This document shows positions 32,403 through 43,800 of a DNA stretch of 64,000 nucleotides, piece by piece. Position 1 is the stretch's first letter; each line of letters starts with the position of its first letter. Source of the DNA: Rhizopus sp. PT2906 (Eukaryota; Mucoromycota; Mucoromycetes; Mucorales; Rhizopodaceae); NCBI GenBank assembly GCA_025529335.1, contig JAMYHX010000195.1, positions 1-64,000 on the forward strand, in the 5' to 3' direction. The position numbers and the translations under genes are program-made. The notes under the pieces are model-generated. The model had not been told where the DNA came from. It did no database searches and saw nothing but the letters and a program-made list of their open reading frames with translations.

Positions 32403-34235
32403 TCACTCCACATAAAGAGGATGGTTCTTGACATCAACTGCGCCAATACTTGTCGATATGATCTGCAAGGATTTACAGTATACACGAAGCGTTACAGAAT
32501 ACGACGATTTTGGCAAACTTGTGCCTTCCTTTACTGTCAGTTTTCCACGAAGGTTTTTCAGAACAAAGGATCTCTTTAAGCCTTTTTTCGGAAATACATG
32601 CAAGAGCACAGCCTTGATCCTCAAGTTCTGCGGTGATTCTTTTGATGATGATTTCCAAAGATAACAGCTTTTGTCCCAAAAAAAGGATAAATCGACGTCC
32701 AATTTTTCAAGTGCTGCATGAGGAATTTTGATATCAAACACATTGTCTCGCTTTCCCGTAATCTGGATATAGCTGATCAGCTTGAAGGATTTTAGTGAAG
32801 GGAGGAGTGAAAGATACTGTGTGAGGACCTTTTGTTCGTAACGTATGATTTTCAATGATAGATTTTCAACTGAAGGATTAATTAGCTTCTTCCTTACTAC
32901 TTCTGATGCAGGAGGATCGAGATTGACGCAGGTGAGGTGAAGTGTATTCAACTTTTGACAGTTTCGTAATATATCTTCTAACCACTTGCTCTTTTCGTCA
33001 TTGAATGAGATATATTCATACATTTCTGCTCCCGTTGAAAAATGTAATTTCTCTACGCTGTTTTTACATCCCCTCCATATCTCCTTTAACACACTTCTTT
33101 GAAGTGAACAGGCCGACATCAGTTTAGTTGGTTTGTCTGAGTTCATTTCGATCGTCAAGGGTCTCGTTGTTGTTTCAAATAGCAATGGTGTAAAAGAGGC
33201 ATACTCTGTGTTGTATTTCATCTGCATCTGTAGCTCCTTCGGCCGAGTCATTTCCAGCAGCGAACATGCATTTTGTGGTGAACAAGTGAGTCGAACAGAG
33301 TGTTTCGGTATCTTGAGAACGTATTCTGAAAACTTGTTATTTTCAACTGTTGAATACTCGTGATGGTGTCTAGTGGTGCCTCCAGCGTGGATGATCATTT
33401 GTAGTTCTTGGAGATTGGGAAATTTATGCATAATGTAACTCAGCAGAGATGGGTCATAGTTTATTTCTACGTTCAGTCGCTTCACATTCGGCCGTGGTTT
33501 CAGTTCGTTTATGCTGTATTGTATACTGAGACTAGCGTCTTGTTCCTCCCAATCAAGCAGATCATCGTCTCCTTTATACTCTTTTATACACGCTTCCAGA
33601 TTTATCAGCTGTGGGCATTCTTCAATTATAGGATCATAATCTATCAGCCGAAGTACTCGTGCACCGTGTCTTATCACTACAGTATCTACATGTGGAAAAT
33701 ACTTTAGATGCCTGATAACGTCTTGACCCCACACGCTTTGAGGATGGCAGTTTGGAATCGCTATTCGGCGTAAGGAATTTTTAAAGTTGAAGGCGCAAAG
33801 TGTATATTCAACAAAGTTTACGTTTGGATCTGGTATTTGTTTCAAATTACTCCAGTAAGCGAATGATAAATAAACCAAGTCCAACCAGAACGAATGGCAA
33901 GGTTCTTCTGCTGCTGTGAGATATTCGACATTAGGACAGAGAGATGCTATTCTTCGTAAGACACCCTCAATGTCGTCATAGTTCAATGGGCTCACCAAGT
34001 CGAACAAATCTATTTTCTTGACAAGAGATCCCAATCTTGACTTTTCTAAGCAAGCGATAAATTTGTATAAGCGTCTGGTCTTGCCAAGTACGACGCTTTT
34101 ATAAAGATATATTTCCGACGATGTCTTCCACTCCTTACAGACTAATAGGCATTGATAATAGTCCTTCCTAGTAAAGTTGTCATTGTTAAATACCAAGTTG
34201 AGAACTTCTATTGGCAACTTATTCCAATTTGACAT
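32403..34235 (-). CDS. F-box protein with LRR-like C-terminal region
   Basis: One intronless minus-strand frame of 610 codons. Residues 1-50 form an F-box: WNKLPIEVLNLVFNNDN, QCLLVCKEWKTSSEIYLYKSVVL. The rest is Leu-rich with irregular repeats of the kind seen in large Mucoromycota F-box/LRR families (LINLEACIKEY, FPNLQELQMII, LNTLHLTCVNL, LPSLKSFKLIS). Such proteins bind Skp1 through the F-box and hold substrates for SCF ubiquitin ligases; the substrate is unknown. The gene is convergent with acyl-CoA oxidase, with only 141 bp between the stops. Confidence 0.85.
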   Translation of the reverse strand: MSNWNKLPIEVLNLVFNNDNFTRKDYYQCLLVCKEWKTSSEIYLYKSVVLGKTRRLYKFIACLEKSRLGSLVKKIDLFDLVSPLNYDDIEGVLRRIASLCPNVEYLTAAEEPCHSFWLDLVYLSFAYWSNLKQIPDPNVNFVEYTLCAFNFKNSLRRIAIPNCHPQSVWGQDVIRHLKYFPHVDTVVIRHGARVLRLIDYDPIIEECPQLINLEACIKEYKGDDDLLDWEEQDASLSIQYSINELKPRPNVKRLNVEINYDPSLLSYIMHKFPNLQELQMIIHAGGTTRHHHEYSTVENNKFSEYVLKIPKHSVRLTCSPQNACSLLEMTRPKELQMQMKYNTEYASFTPLLFETTTRPLTIEMNSDKPTKLMSACSLQRSVLKEIWRGCKNSVEKLHFSTGAEMYEYISFNDEKSKWLEDILRNCQKLNTLHLTCVNLDPPASEVVRKKLINPSVENLSLKIIRYEQKVLTQYLSLLPSLKSFKLISYIQITGKRDNVFDIKIPHAALEKLDVDLSFFWDKSCYLWKSSSKESPQNLRIKAVLLHVFPKKGLKRSFVLKNLRGKLTVKEGTSLPKSSYSVTLRVYCKSLQIISTSIGAVDVKNHPLYVE

Positions 34236-34400
34236 TTATGTATATAAAAAGACAAGAAAAAAGGAAAAAGAAAGAGAAAGGTTAGGCTCAATTAGGCAAT
34301 TTTATAAATTTAAAAATAAAGAAACAGAAACCCCTACAGAATATAATATCAATCTATTCTTTCTTTTCTCCTTTTTTTTTTTTTTTTCTCTCTTTATTGT

Positions 34401-36084
34401 CTACATAATCAATGGTTCATCACTGTTTGACAGACGATTTAAATGCAGATAGACGTCGGTTCCATATCTAAAATATTAAGTTTAGTTTATGCATAATCCA
34501 AGGTATGGTATATTCATATACCCTTCCATTGATATAAGCTTCAAATCTCCTCCAAAATACCTTGCATACTTTATACATGATAAATATCTTGAATTCATTC
34601 TAACAAATACACTTACCAATCTTGAGATTGGGAGACCATATCCAAATCCAGCCATAGGCGCTTTAAATTCAGTTTGGTTAAACTCAGGTTCAAGTACTTG
34701 AGCCTGTGCAGTGGTGTACTATAGATATATTATATATACATATAATGCTCATTTGATTATGATTATTAATTACCATATAGGTCCAAACCATAGGGATGCC
34801 TGACCTAGGTATACCTCCACCTTCATCTGATATCTTTATCGTAATATCTTCTTTCCCATGGGCAATAGCTACCTTAATAGGTGGGTACTCGTCTTCATAA
34901 TCCACTCCAAACCGTTCGACCACTGCTCGAAGCGAGTTCTTTAGCAGCTCAAATATCATATGATTAAGATGTGAAGGAACGTACATAAACTCAATATCCT
35001 GTGGACAGAATAGTTGAACTTGAGGTGCTTTAAAGAGACCATAATGATCTTCACATATAATTCGTGCATTTTCAATGGCATCCTGAGCAATTTGTTTAAT
35101 ATTGGTTTTTGTACAAATTACGCCCACATAATTGGGCAGGAAAGGACCACGATAGAGTGCAGAGTGCTGCCCTATAAGCATGCGAAGACCTATTCTTGAC
35201 ATGTAAAACCTGTCCAAAAAGTGTTGGATTTCAGGATCTATCGTGGTTGCTTTCCAGTGCTGCTTATATTCAATAATACCCTGGGCCATCGTCGTCACTA
35301 CTGGGTCATGTCTCCTTTTGACTTCTTCTATCGTTCGCACTAGCTTGTCTACATAAGCCAACATTGAAGGCGTACATTCAATACTTTCACAATTTGTATA
35401 ATATCTAGCTTGGCCAATCAGAATCATGTACTTTTCTTTTGCATAATTTTTTATTCATAACCATGAACCCATACCTGTGAGTGGAAGGTATGGCTGTATA
35501 GTAACTATATTTTGGCTTTTCATACGGATAATCCACATTAGGTATACTCTCTGGAAGTAAAGTAGTGTTTTTAGTTGCATCCTTTATATTGGCCTTCATT
35601 TCAGATGTCAACTCTGGAGGTGGCAACATTGTTAATTCCTGGCCACAGAGAATAACGTTATTATTCACAGCTGTACTTCGTTTTTCTTATCCTTACCTCA
35701 AATGACTGAGCGTACCAATTCTTGACTTTAACAATCGAAGGCATTTCTCTCAGATTAGGTGGTAACTCATCTAATTCCTTTACGCGATGAGCTATTCGGA
35801 TTGGTAATTCCTCTATTGTACACGTCAGTTGAGGACTGTATTCACAAAAGCTTATATGTATATAACATGTTATCACTACCATGTAGAAATTGGCTTGCTT
35901 TAAAAAATGTAAGAGGTGATGGCCTTGGACCTAAAATAAAAATACAGTTTGCATAAAAGGTAAAGTAAATGATTTCCAAAAAGTGATTACCCATCATAAC
36001 CATTTGTCTTAGTGAGACACCTGTTTGTGGAAATCTCGCGAAATGGTTAATTCTTTCAGATAATTGAGGCGTGATTTTGAACAT
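34401..36084 (-). CDS. Pyruvate dehydrogenase kinase (PkpA-type), mitochondrial
   Basis: Eight exons (36084-35991, 35930-35880, 35812-35697, 35638-35475, 35404-34774, 34718-34617, 34568-34522, 34467-34401) give 423 residues. The start MFKITPQLSERINHFARF is the family N-terminus; a longer frame upstream is UTR-like. Signatures are QTGVSLRQMV, ASQFLHEELPIRIAHRVKEL, FLDRFYMSRIGLRMLIGQH, the N-box FELLKNSLRAVVE, the G1 box ISDEGGGIPRSG, and the G2 box PMAGFGYGLPISRLYARYFG. GHKL-type ATP binding leads to phosphorylation and inactivation of pyruvate dehydrogenase E1-alpha. Two acceptors (35813 and 35405) were chosen over nearer AGs because they alone restore these conserved stretches. There is no obvious long presequence, as in many members. 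Confidence 0.9.
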
Positions 36085-36217
36085 GAGAAAGAGAAAAAGA
36101 GTACAGGGAGGAAAAAAGCAGTAAAGAGAAAGGGAAAAAAGCGAGACATAAAGAAACCCAGATATGGTTAGGGTCTTTTGTGGGAAGTGGGGAGGGGCAA
36201 TCACAATCTCTTTTATT

Positions 36218-37517
36218 TTACTTTTGTCCAACGCAACGATAAAATGTCCATATGGCGTCTGGTTTCTTTTGAAGGTTGGCATTAAATAGTTCCAAAAATT
36301 GTTCATAGTCCTCTCCCGTGTATCCAACTCGTTCCTCTATGACAGGCTGAGCGCTTTTGAATATCATGACAATATCCCATAAAAACTCTTTATTGAGAGC
36401 ATCTGTTTTGCCTACAGTAGATGGTTAATACGATAATCAATCATGGGTGATTTGCATACCAAAGTAGATGTCTTTTGTTTCAAAGTCGATGATATTAAAG
36501 TCTGCAGCCTGTAACGTTTTATCCATCTTGTGAGCAACATATGGATCTTGTTCCCTGTCGATGACACTTTCTGTAACTATAAAAGCATTAGCATGTGAAC
36601 AATGTCTCGGGTTGTCCTTATATTACATGCTCGTCCCGCCTTTAAGACAAATTCATTTCCTCTTTCCTATCAAAGTATTAGTCCATAAGCCAGATGGCGG
36701 TACTAATAGACTTACAAGCATACTGCACTCACAGCATTGTATGAATCCTCCAGGTTTTAATACCCGATATATTTCTTTTAGCACAAGTGGCCATTCATTG
36801 GCTTTTATAGATATAATAAACATTCTCAAGTTTACTAGATCAAACGTATTATCCGGAAAAGGTAAACCTTCCAAGGCATCACGCACCTGGAAAGTGACGT
36901 TTGCTGGTCGAATGTTGCTAGGAAATAGATCAAAGATATCAATGCCGTAAAACTGGCTTCCAGGAAATTCGGTTGCTACATCCTTTTGAGAATAGTTACT
37001 ATGACAATCCAAACAAAGTTTAACTTTGTGATATAGTTACCATAAGCCAAGTACCAGGACCACACCCCAAATCCAAGACAACCGAGTTTTCCATATTCAG
37101 TCGATTCAAGATGTGACTTGAAATGTTTCTGATAAATGAAACGTTAATTTTTGACGATGTATTATTTTGGGTACACGGTTTAACTTACCCTTCAAAAAGA
37201 ATTTTCAAAGCAAAATGTTGCTGTTGTCACAAAAATAGCTCGCTTTAGTTTCTATTTATTTTTAAACATATCTGCAGACTTACGCTACTTAATCGATCTA
37301 GCTCATCATTATGGTTTGGAAACCAGTAAGTTGTGGTTGATACATGAGAAGACTTTCTTCCACTCGTACAGACACTGCTCGTATGGGTGTTACTATCCGT
37401 ATCGTGATGTTTTTCGTCTATCAAAGATGATGAGTTGCCATGAATCGAAGATTTCTTTGCTGTAGTTGAATTACTGATACGTTTTTTTCTGGATTGATAT
37501 GATAGTTTATTCCCCAT
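36218..37517 (-). CDS. SAM-dependent methyltransferase with N-myristoylation motif
   Basis: Seven exons (37517-37284, 37220-37189, 37128-37041, 36982-36716, 36666-36627, 36576-36460, 36411-36218) give 323 residues. The protein opens MGNKLSYQSRKKR: Gly2 plus Ser6 fits the N-myristoyl-transferase rule, followed by basic residues that would help membrane binding. After a Ser/Thr-rich linker the class I methyltransferase fold appears: motif I VLDLGCGPGTWL, GIDIFDLFP, DALEGLPFPDNTFDLV, and YRVLKPGGFIQCCE. Related Mucoromycota proteins form a large expanded family of unknown substrates. The 134-bp gap to the PDK gene on the same strand is normal intergenic DNA here. Confidence 0.85.
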
Positions 37518-38090
37518 GTTTAGCTTTAAATAGGGGGGATATGTCAGTAAGAGTGACACACAAAAAAATAAAAAAAAAAGAAAGAACTGTGTAAGGCTAG
37601 AAGTATTGGTTTTTTTTTCTTTAGTTTGCGGGCTGAAATGTGACTCCGATATTCTCAAGCAATTATCATTCAAGCTCAACTGCTATTACTTCCAAACTGA
37701 CAGTTTAGTGTTGAGAGTAAATATGTGCAATGCTAAAATAAGCCAGCACTATCCTCTTTTTCTTTCCGTTTATTCATTTTAATTGATAATCACACAATGG
37801 CAACACAATCAGTAGCTGTGATTTGATTAGCTATGTTTGTATTTCATATAAACATTGTTTATCATTGTATTCCTTGGCATTTATCTTTTGAATCATCCTT
37901 TTTAAATACTTTGCGTATCATTAGCTGAAATGTTCTATCAGAAGCTAAAGCTGTGAACTACTTTACTTCAAGATTGACAATCGAACTTTTGGGCTTCAAT
38001 CATATACACAAATGTCTTGGTCTCGAAATTTAATAAAGAGATAGATCCTGCAGCATGATTACCCTTCCTCCACTTTTAAAAGGCCTGCAG
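37518..38090. other. Intergenic, promoter of methyltransferase gene
   Basis: T/A-rich leader near 37560-37620, then unremarkable AT-rich DNA with no supported gene up to the gag relic. Confidence 0.4.
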
Positions 38091-38119
38091 CTTTAAACAA
38101 AAGGGCACTGATGCTAAGC

Positions 38120-38360
38120 TCTTGAATGTAGATTACGCGCTTGATATCCTTGATTCATGAATGGTTCCTTGATTCTGACTTTGAAAATTAAGCAACCTAC
38201 AAGAATAGATTCATGACTTGCTACCGTATCAAGGTCAATGCTGAGGATAATATTACTAAAATTAACAATTTGAAGATGGAAAAAACGTGAACCTATTACG
38301 CGTTATGTTCGCCGCTTTGAAAATCTGCGTACTCGTTATGTTAGAACATGGGAGTTGAAA
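38120..38360 (+). pseudogene. Decayed Ty3/gypsy-type gag fragment
   Basis: On the plus strand, allowing stops and one frame change near 38285, the text reads EWFLDSDFEN..ATYKNRFMT, then KVNAEDNITKINNLKM, then REPITRYVRRFENLRTRYV. The spacing W...F...F....Y....A...L..L.....E.I..Y..RFENL is the pattern of the Retrotrans_gag domain. At least two in-frame stops (TAA near 38190, TGA near 38287) show that it is dead. No protease, reverse transcriptase or LTR was recognised nearby. The downstream frame at 38404-38598 may be more of the same relic. Confidence 0.45.
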
Positions 38361-39900
38361 AGATCAGCCAATTAATCTGCTGCCTCGTTTAAAGACCAGA
38401 ACATTGATAAAGGAAAAGCCATCCCGCTTGGCAAAGGTGTATTTAAGGAATCAAGTTTTGTTTGAATATGCTTTCAATGAATTTAAAGATTTCTCTAAAG
38501 GAGAATCTACTGCCATAACCATCGAGCGTTTTTTCAGTATTTGCAATGTTGAATTCTCTATTGCTGCAATGGAGTTTGTCATATTTGATCATTTATGATC
38601 TATTATCTGTATCTTGTTTAACACTCCTACACATAGTGAAAGCTGATTTTTACCACTGAGATCTCTAACTTCTAACAAAAGGATAAAAACAGAGACTTAT
38701 TTCTTTTATTCTCGATTTGTAAGAATACTAAACCAGCAGCTACTGTAGCTATAGCCATGTCTCACAACCTCACATATTAATAAAACTACATTTAATCTTT
38801 CATACTCTTTCAATGATTATGCATTAGTGTTTTCAAAACTACAAATGTCGTGTTAAGTAGCAAGATCGTGCCCTACTAGTACTGCAGCTTTCGTTGGTCG
38901 TTAAATATAGAAGCGTTATCAACAATAACATTGTCAATATGTGCTTATTTTTGCGAGAAATGTAAGCAGTCAGAGGCAAAAGTTGTCAGACGTGATAAAA
39001 TGGGCTGAAGGTTAACATATACTGTTCATTTTGAATTACTAAATCTTTAAATATCCTATTTTAGCTTAAATAAATACAGCATATTGTGTTCTTTCAATGG
39101 ATCAGAAGAAAAGTTTGCCTCCTGCTATCATCTTTTATGCAAGAAATCAAATATACCGTTTGATCATTTATTTTTCAGCAATGACACCTCAAGTGTTCTT
39201 GGTTGTTATTGATCAAACTTGTACAACGTAAAGCACAATAAGATCTTCGTCTTGTGAAGTACATGGATACTTTACAACAAATGATGAAAATAAAGAAACT
39301 AGATATAGTTGGTGTGGGTACCTATGATCACTAAAAGTGTAATTGTGATGGTACTTTATAAACTCGTATAGTATATCAAAAAAAAAGCGATGTGACAATA
39401 AATGATTACTAGTGTAACAAAATAACAAAAAAGAATTTTTGTGTTTTGTCCTACGGTTGCCATGGTAATAGAGTAAACGAGCCTCTCTGGAAAAAAAAAA
39501 AGGAAAATGGAAAAGCTAGAAGGTCCAATTAAGAGATTGCCATGGAAATAGTGACCATGACGACCATGCATCAGCCAAATTACTTTCTATTTTTTCACTG
39601 AGCGGAATTAAAGATACCAATAGAAGATGAGGAGAACAAAAGCTGGCTTGAATTTTAAATGAAAATCCTGTTCCACAATTAATAGAGCATAATTTATCAT
39701 GCTCAGTTGTGTCTTTTTAGTACAAAGAGTGAATTGGATTCATTTGACAGAAGATTATTACAGCGCGTATTATTCATTCATTGATTTATCCATTTTTATA
39801 TTTTTTTTTAAAAAAATACTCAACTTAATTCATCCACTTTCAATGTTCCTATTCTCATGCCTACAATAGAGCAAAGCAATTAGCTCCGACATTTCCCTTT
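38361..39900. repeat. Gene-poor DNA, likely repeat remnants
   Basis: There is no gene with support. A 17-nt direct repeat around a CCATGG core (about 39456-39472 and 39536-39552) and a stretch at 39348-39380 resembling 47616-47651 suggest dispersed repeat remains. The end near 39900 is the 3' side of the universal-stress gene. Confidence 0.35.
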
Positions 39901-41127
39901 TTAGAATTGAACTTTACTTTCACTAAGAGAATGTGATCCAGACGGACGTCGAATTAATTTTGGTTTTTCTTGTTTCTTTCGAACGACGACGACAGGTACG
40001 GGCGTGGCATGGACAAGATAAGTTGAGACTGAACCCATTAATAACCTAGAGATGATACGTATATGTATGCTATGAGTATTGTATCAGTCATTTACATGAT
40101 TACCTTTTGACAGAACTTCGTCCACGGCTACCACAGACAACCATATCATATTTATTCTCTTCAATCTAATCATTCTTTTGTCAGCAATAAGTAAATCAAG
40201 CCTAACCATATCTTTACCAGTCCCTTTAGTTTTTCTTTTACACGTCCTACAATAGCGTGTGTGACCACCTTGATACTAAACAGAAACATTTGATCCATAG
40301 TTCTCTTTGCTCTATCAGCTAGCATTTTCGATATTCGTTCTAGCTACGATAGTTTCTTTTTTTAAAAAAGGAGGTCCATTGGATAGGTTTTTTTTCTTTG
40401 TGGTTACCTCACTTCCTTTGTCTAACCCACTTGCTTTTACAACATCTGGATTATCTTCACGGTTAGAAACAGTTGCGATATGAATCTCATCTCCATCACG
40501 TAGAATAGATCCCATAGCCCAATCCAAAGCATTATCGCTTTCATCGCTAAAATCAAAAGCTACGAGATAGCATTTTGTCTGTCTTCTCTTTAGACGATAA
40601 TTAGAAGGCAAGACGCCATTCTTGCCTGCCCCAAAATATCGAATGACGGTGATTCTGTCAACATTATTTATTGCCACAGGATTTTCAGAGAACACGAGGA
40701 GCTCTTGAAGTACCTTTTCACTTTGTTTATGAAGAGACGCGTTAGAGGAATTATTTGACAAGGGTGGTGTTGGAGTGTGTGATATGTATTTATTCTGTTC
40801 TGTTCGTTTAACCAGTTCCTCATCAGATAACTTATCGTCAGGCTCTTGTACATTTTGATGTCCATCCTCTGTCTTGTCCTCATAATCAGATAGTTGTCGA
40901 GATAACAGAGCCATCATGTCTACGCCATCTGATTGATTTTCTTCAGGTAGTATGATATTTTCAATTTTATTTTGCTCATGGCTTAGTTCTAATTCTTGTT
41001 CTGTTTCCTCTTCTGAGGAGCAACGGTTAATATTTTCAAGCTCATCTTTCAACCACGTTCGCCTAATAGGCTCTTCTGTTGTCAGCGGAACTGTCTCGGG
41101 CGAATTTAAAAGGTTTTCTTGACTCAT
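39901..41127 (-). CDS. Universal stress protein (USP) domain protein
   Basis: Four exons (41127-40408, 40343-40218, 40165-40104, 40045-39901) give 350 residues. About 190 acidic, Ser-rich, probably disordered residues come first. The USP alpha/beta domain covers about residues 195-335: CYLVAFDFSDESDNALDWAM, DEIHIATV, LADRAKRTM, YDMVVCGSRGRSS and the nucleotide-loop signature LLMGSVSTYLVHATPVPVVVV. The G-2x-G-like GSRGRSS...GSVS pattern fits ATP-binding USPs. In fungi these cytosolic proteins accompany stress responses without a known reaction. Intron 1 (40407-40344) was placed so that LERISKMLADRAK follows KGSE. The MITSS start 33 bp upstream is possible. Confidence 0.85.
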
Positions 41128-41298
41128 AGTTTGCAGGAAAGCGAAAGAAGATGTAATCAATCTCCCATATTCTCATGCATTGACCATAATGACTTCATTG
41201 GTCCGTGAAATTTTTATGCAGAAAATAAAGTAATTTTAATGACTTAAAGTTGAACGAATCTTTAAATATAGTTAGCAAATATAAATAACAGACATACT

Positions 41299-42338
41299 TC
41301 AACTTGCCATTTCTATAGTAAACCGATCCTTAATGGACCAAGTTAGCATATTCTGAATCAATATGCGGTCATTCATGTCTACATTGGCATGTTCCAGCAC
41401 TTCTTCTAATGGTTTTACGGGGGATTCTTCATATTCTTCGTCATCCATATCAGAATCAGGATCATCCATATCAAAAAAGTTGAGCTTATTAGCATCAGGA
41501 TAAATCGACATTTCCTATATGATGATTAGCCTATCCTCAAATATATGATGAAGAACATATACTTTTTGAACTTGTTTAGAAGGAACACCAAGTGTTTTCA
41601 CATAGAGACCAATTTGTTCCAAGTCACTGTTGCCTTGAAATAGTGGCCTTCCGATCAACAGTTCTGTAAAGGTTGCTCCTAAAGACCATATATCGGTTGA
41701 GGGGGCATACATTTTGTATCCAAAAAGATACTCTGGAGCCTTATACCATCTATAAATAGAGAAGGGGGATAAGTCTCAATCATCCTACAGATATAATAAC
41801 ACACCTTGTTCCAATCACTTCATTTTGGATAGGCTGGTCTTCTTCGTTAACCATGCGAGAACAGCCAAAATCACCAATACACATGTTTCCATTAGAATCT
41901 ATCAGAATGTTATCTGGACTTATATCACAATGAATGATTCCATGCGAATGTATAAAGAGCAGCCCTTGAGATATTTGCTGAAGAAAGCTGTGTGCAAGTG
42001 CGTGTCGCGTCGTAGTTTGTGGTTGCTTCAAATAAAGTCTTAGATTATAGTCATACCAAGTAAGGAATAACTGATAAGATGACGGTGTTTCATGAATTGA
42101 AAACAAGTAAACAATCTATAATGTATACATTAGAAGCAACTTGAATTTGACAGTCATTGTAATTTACATGATGTTCTTTTGCAGAATTAGCATCTTTTAA
42201 ATCAAGTCTTTTCAATGCTTTAACCTCTCGTTGGTAATGCTCGAGGACTAATTTTCCATGCTGTTTTGAGTATGTCTTTATAGCTAAGGTAGACTCTGGG
42301 GTAACTTCCTTTGTCACTGAGGCAAATGTGCCTATCAT
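41299..42338 (-). CDS. CDK-like protein kinase (CDK20/Csk1-like) with atypical catalytic loop
   Basis: Four exons (42338-42168, 42115-41805, 41749-41563, 41514-41299) give about 294 residues. Kinase marks: MIGTFASVTKE (only the end of the glycine loop), TLAIKTYSKQ with the ATP-binding Lys, catalytic loop IIHCDISPDNILI, IGDFGCSR, GTRWYKAPEYLFGYKMYAPSTDIWSLG in parts, and GRPLFQGNSDLEQI. The C-lobe insert PDANKLNFFD...PLEEVL resembles CDK20/CCRK and Csk1 CDK-activating kinases. Oddities: Cys replaces Arg in HRD, the first glycine-loop strand is missing (the true start may lie upstream), and the C-lobe ends abruptly at FTIEMAS. A further exon after GTTGAA...TTTAAAG (with a GCTAAC branch point) could change the end. 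Activity is uncertain. Confidence 0.72.
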
Positions 42339-42897
42339 ATATATGTAAAAAAAAAAAAGACTCCTTATGTGTTACAATAATGTAGCTGTCATTCAGGCTG
42401 TATAAAGAGCTGAGAAAGCGAGATATGTTAAAAAAAAGACTAGAGACGGATTCAAAGTTTAACGTATTGACAATGTTTATCTACTTTATGCCTAAAAAAC
42501 ACATGTGCCTTGCTTACAATTGAAATCAACAAAGCATCTCTTTCTAAATAATAATAATTCAACAAGACAATGAATAATAAAAAAGAGTCATTATTCAAGC
42601 TGCTTGTTATTTCTGTTTGAACTTTGCTTAATTAGGTTTCACAAAGATGTTCCCTGTAACCATATTTGATCAAATTAACCTAAAGAAGCTAGAGTGCATT
42701 ATTGATTATGCGTCCCTTGCATAGTGGTTTATGGTTATCTCTGTACATTTTTACGCTGATTTATTCTCTTTTTGTAATTTATGAAAACGTTTGGTACAAT
42801 AAATCGTATTCATAGGTGCACGGCTATAAACAATGGTCATTCATACTTTATTAACAATATTATAAATAAGGAATAGAGTCCACGAGATGTAATCATC
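42339..42897. other. Intergenic, kinase promoter and 3' end of GPI protein gene
   Basis: AT-rich DNA with an A12 run at about 42347. A short frame reading YSLNDSYII upstream of 42340 might be a missing first kinase exon, but no splice keeps the frame. Confidence 0.35.
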
Positions 42898-43800
42898 TTA
42901 CATCACTGTGATGCTGATCAAGAGACAAACAGCTGCAACAAGGGATGCTGGCTTAGCTAAAGAAGCACTATTGACTGATTGAGCAACTGCTGTTCCTTGT
43001 ACTGATGGTGCTGGACTACTGCCTTCTTGGGAAGATGAAACAGCAGCGTTAGGAGTGGACACTGGGGCAAGACTGGTTGTAGTTGGCAAAGAAATAGAGG
43101 AGATACTTGCAGAAGCAGAGACTGTTGAAGTCGAGACAACAGCAGGCGTAGATGAAATAGCAGCAGAAGATGAAGGGGCGATAGAAGAAGACGAAGGGGC
43201 AGCTGAGCCAGCAGAAGAGATGCCTGCACCGGAGCCGTCAAGGGGACCACTGTAATCACCAGGGACAATACGTGCACAACCAGCTTGGGAAATACCACGG
43301 TTACAGTCTTTATCGTTATTCTATCAAAAAGGATGTTAGTTACAACAATATCAATTTGGATAGTGACTTACGCAGCAACGAATACAATAATCATTTCCAG
43401 TGGGTTCGATCAACTCGACAAAATAGTCCCATCCAGCACAGGAGGCACCTAATGGTGCCTTAATATCATACTGTCCACCATCATCTGTGCTCAGTAAATT
43501 GGCTTTAGAAGGATCGATCTGACCTGTGACTTGTACATAGTTATCTGTCTTTACATAATGGGCAGACAATATGAAGCCAGAGGGCAGTTTGTCAGCACCA
43601 GTAGCAAGAGGTGTATTTCCCATACAGAATGCATCAGCATCTGATTCACTGTCAGAAATATTTCGATCAGTGGCATCATTAGGAGGGAGAAAGACACAGA
43701 AGTCTGTTGCATCTACAATTTGAACAATTTTGCCACCTGCATTTACCAAAGTGAAAAGCAATGAGAGAGTAGTTAACACTAAACCTGTCCGTAAAAGCAT
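42898..43800 (-). CDS. Secreted, probably GPI-anchored cell-surface protein
   Basis: Two exons (43800-43372 and 43320-42898) give 283 residues. The signal peptide is MLLRTGLVLTTLSLLFTLVNAG. The conserved extracellular domain has FCVFLPPND, AFCMGNTPLA, LPSGFILSAHYV, YVQVTGQIDPSKA, GGQYDIKAPLGASCAGWDYF, ELIEPTGNDYCIRCC and CNRGISQAGCARIVPGDY, with about eight Cys. About 110 Ser/Ala/Thr/Pro residues follow, a likely O-mannosylated stalk, and the C-terminus ends in hydrophobic SLVAAVCLLISITVM, a GPI-attachment-type tail. This domain is widespread in fungal secretomes with no known activity. The plus-strand frame opposite the Ser-rich part is only its shadow. Confidence 0.87.

Noticed and set aside
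43055..43255. 66-codon plus-strand frame rich in Glu/Ala
   Set aside because: It is the reverse-strand shadow of the Ser/Ala-rich stalk of the GPI-type surface protein.
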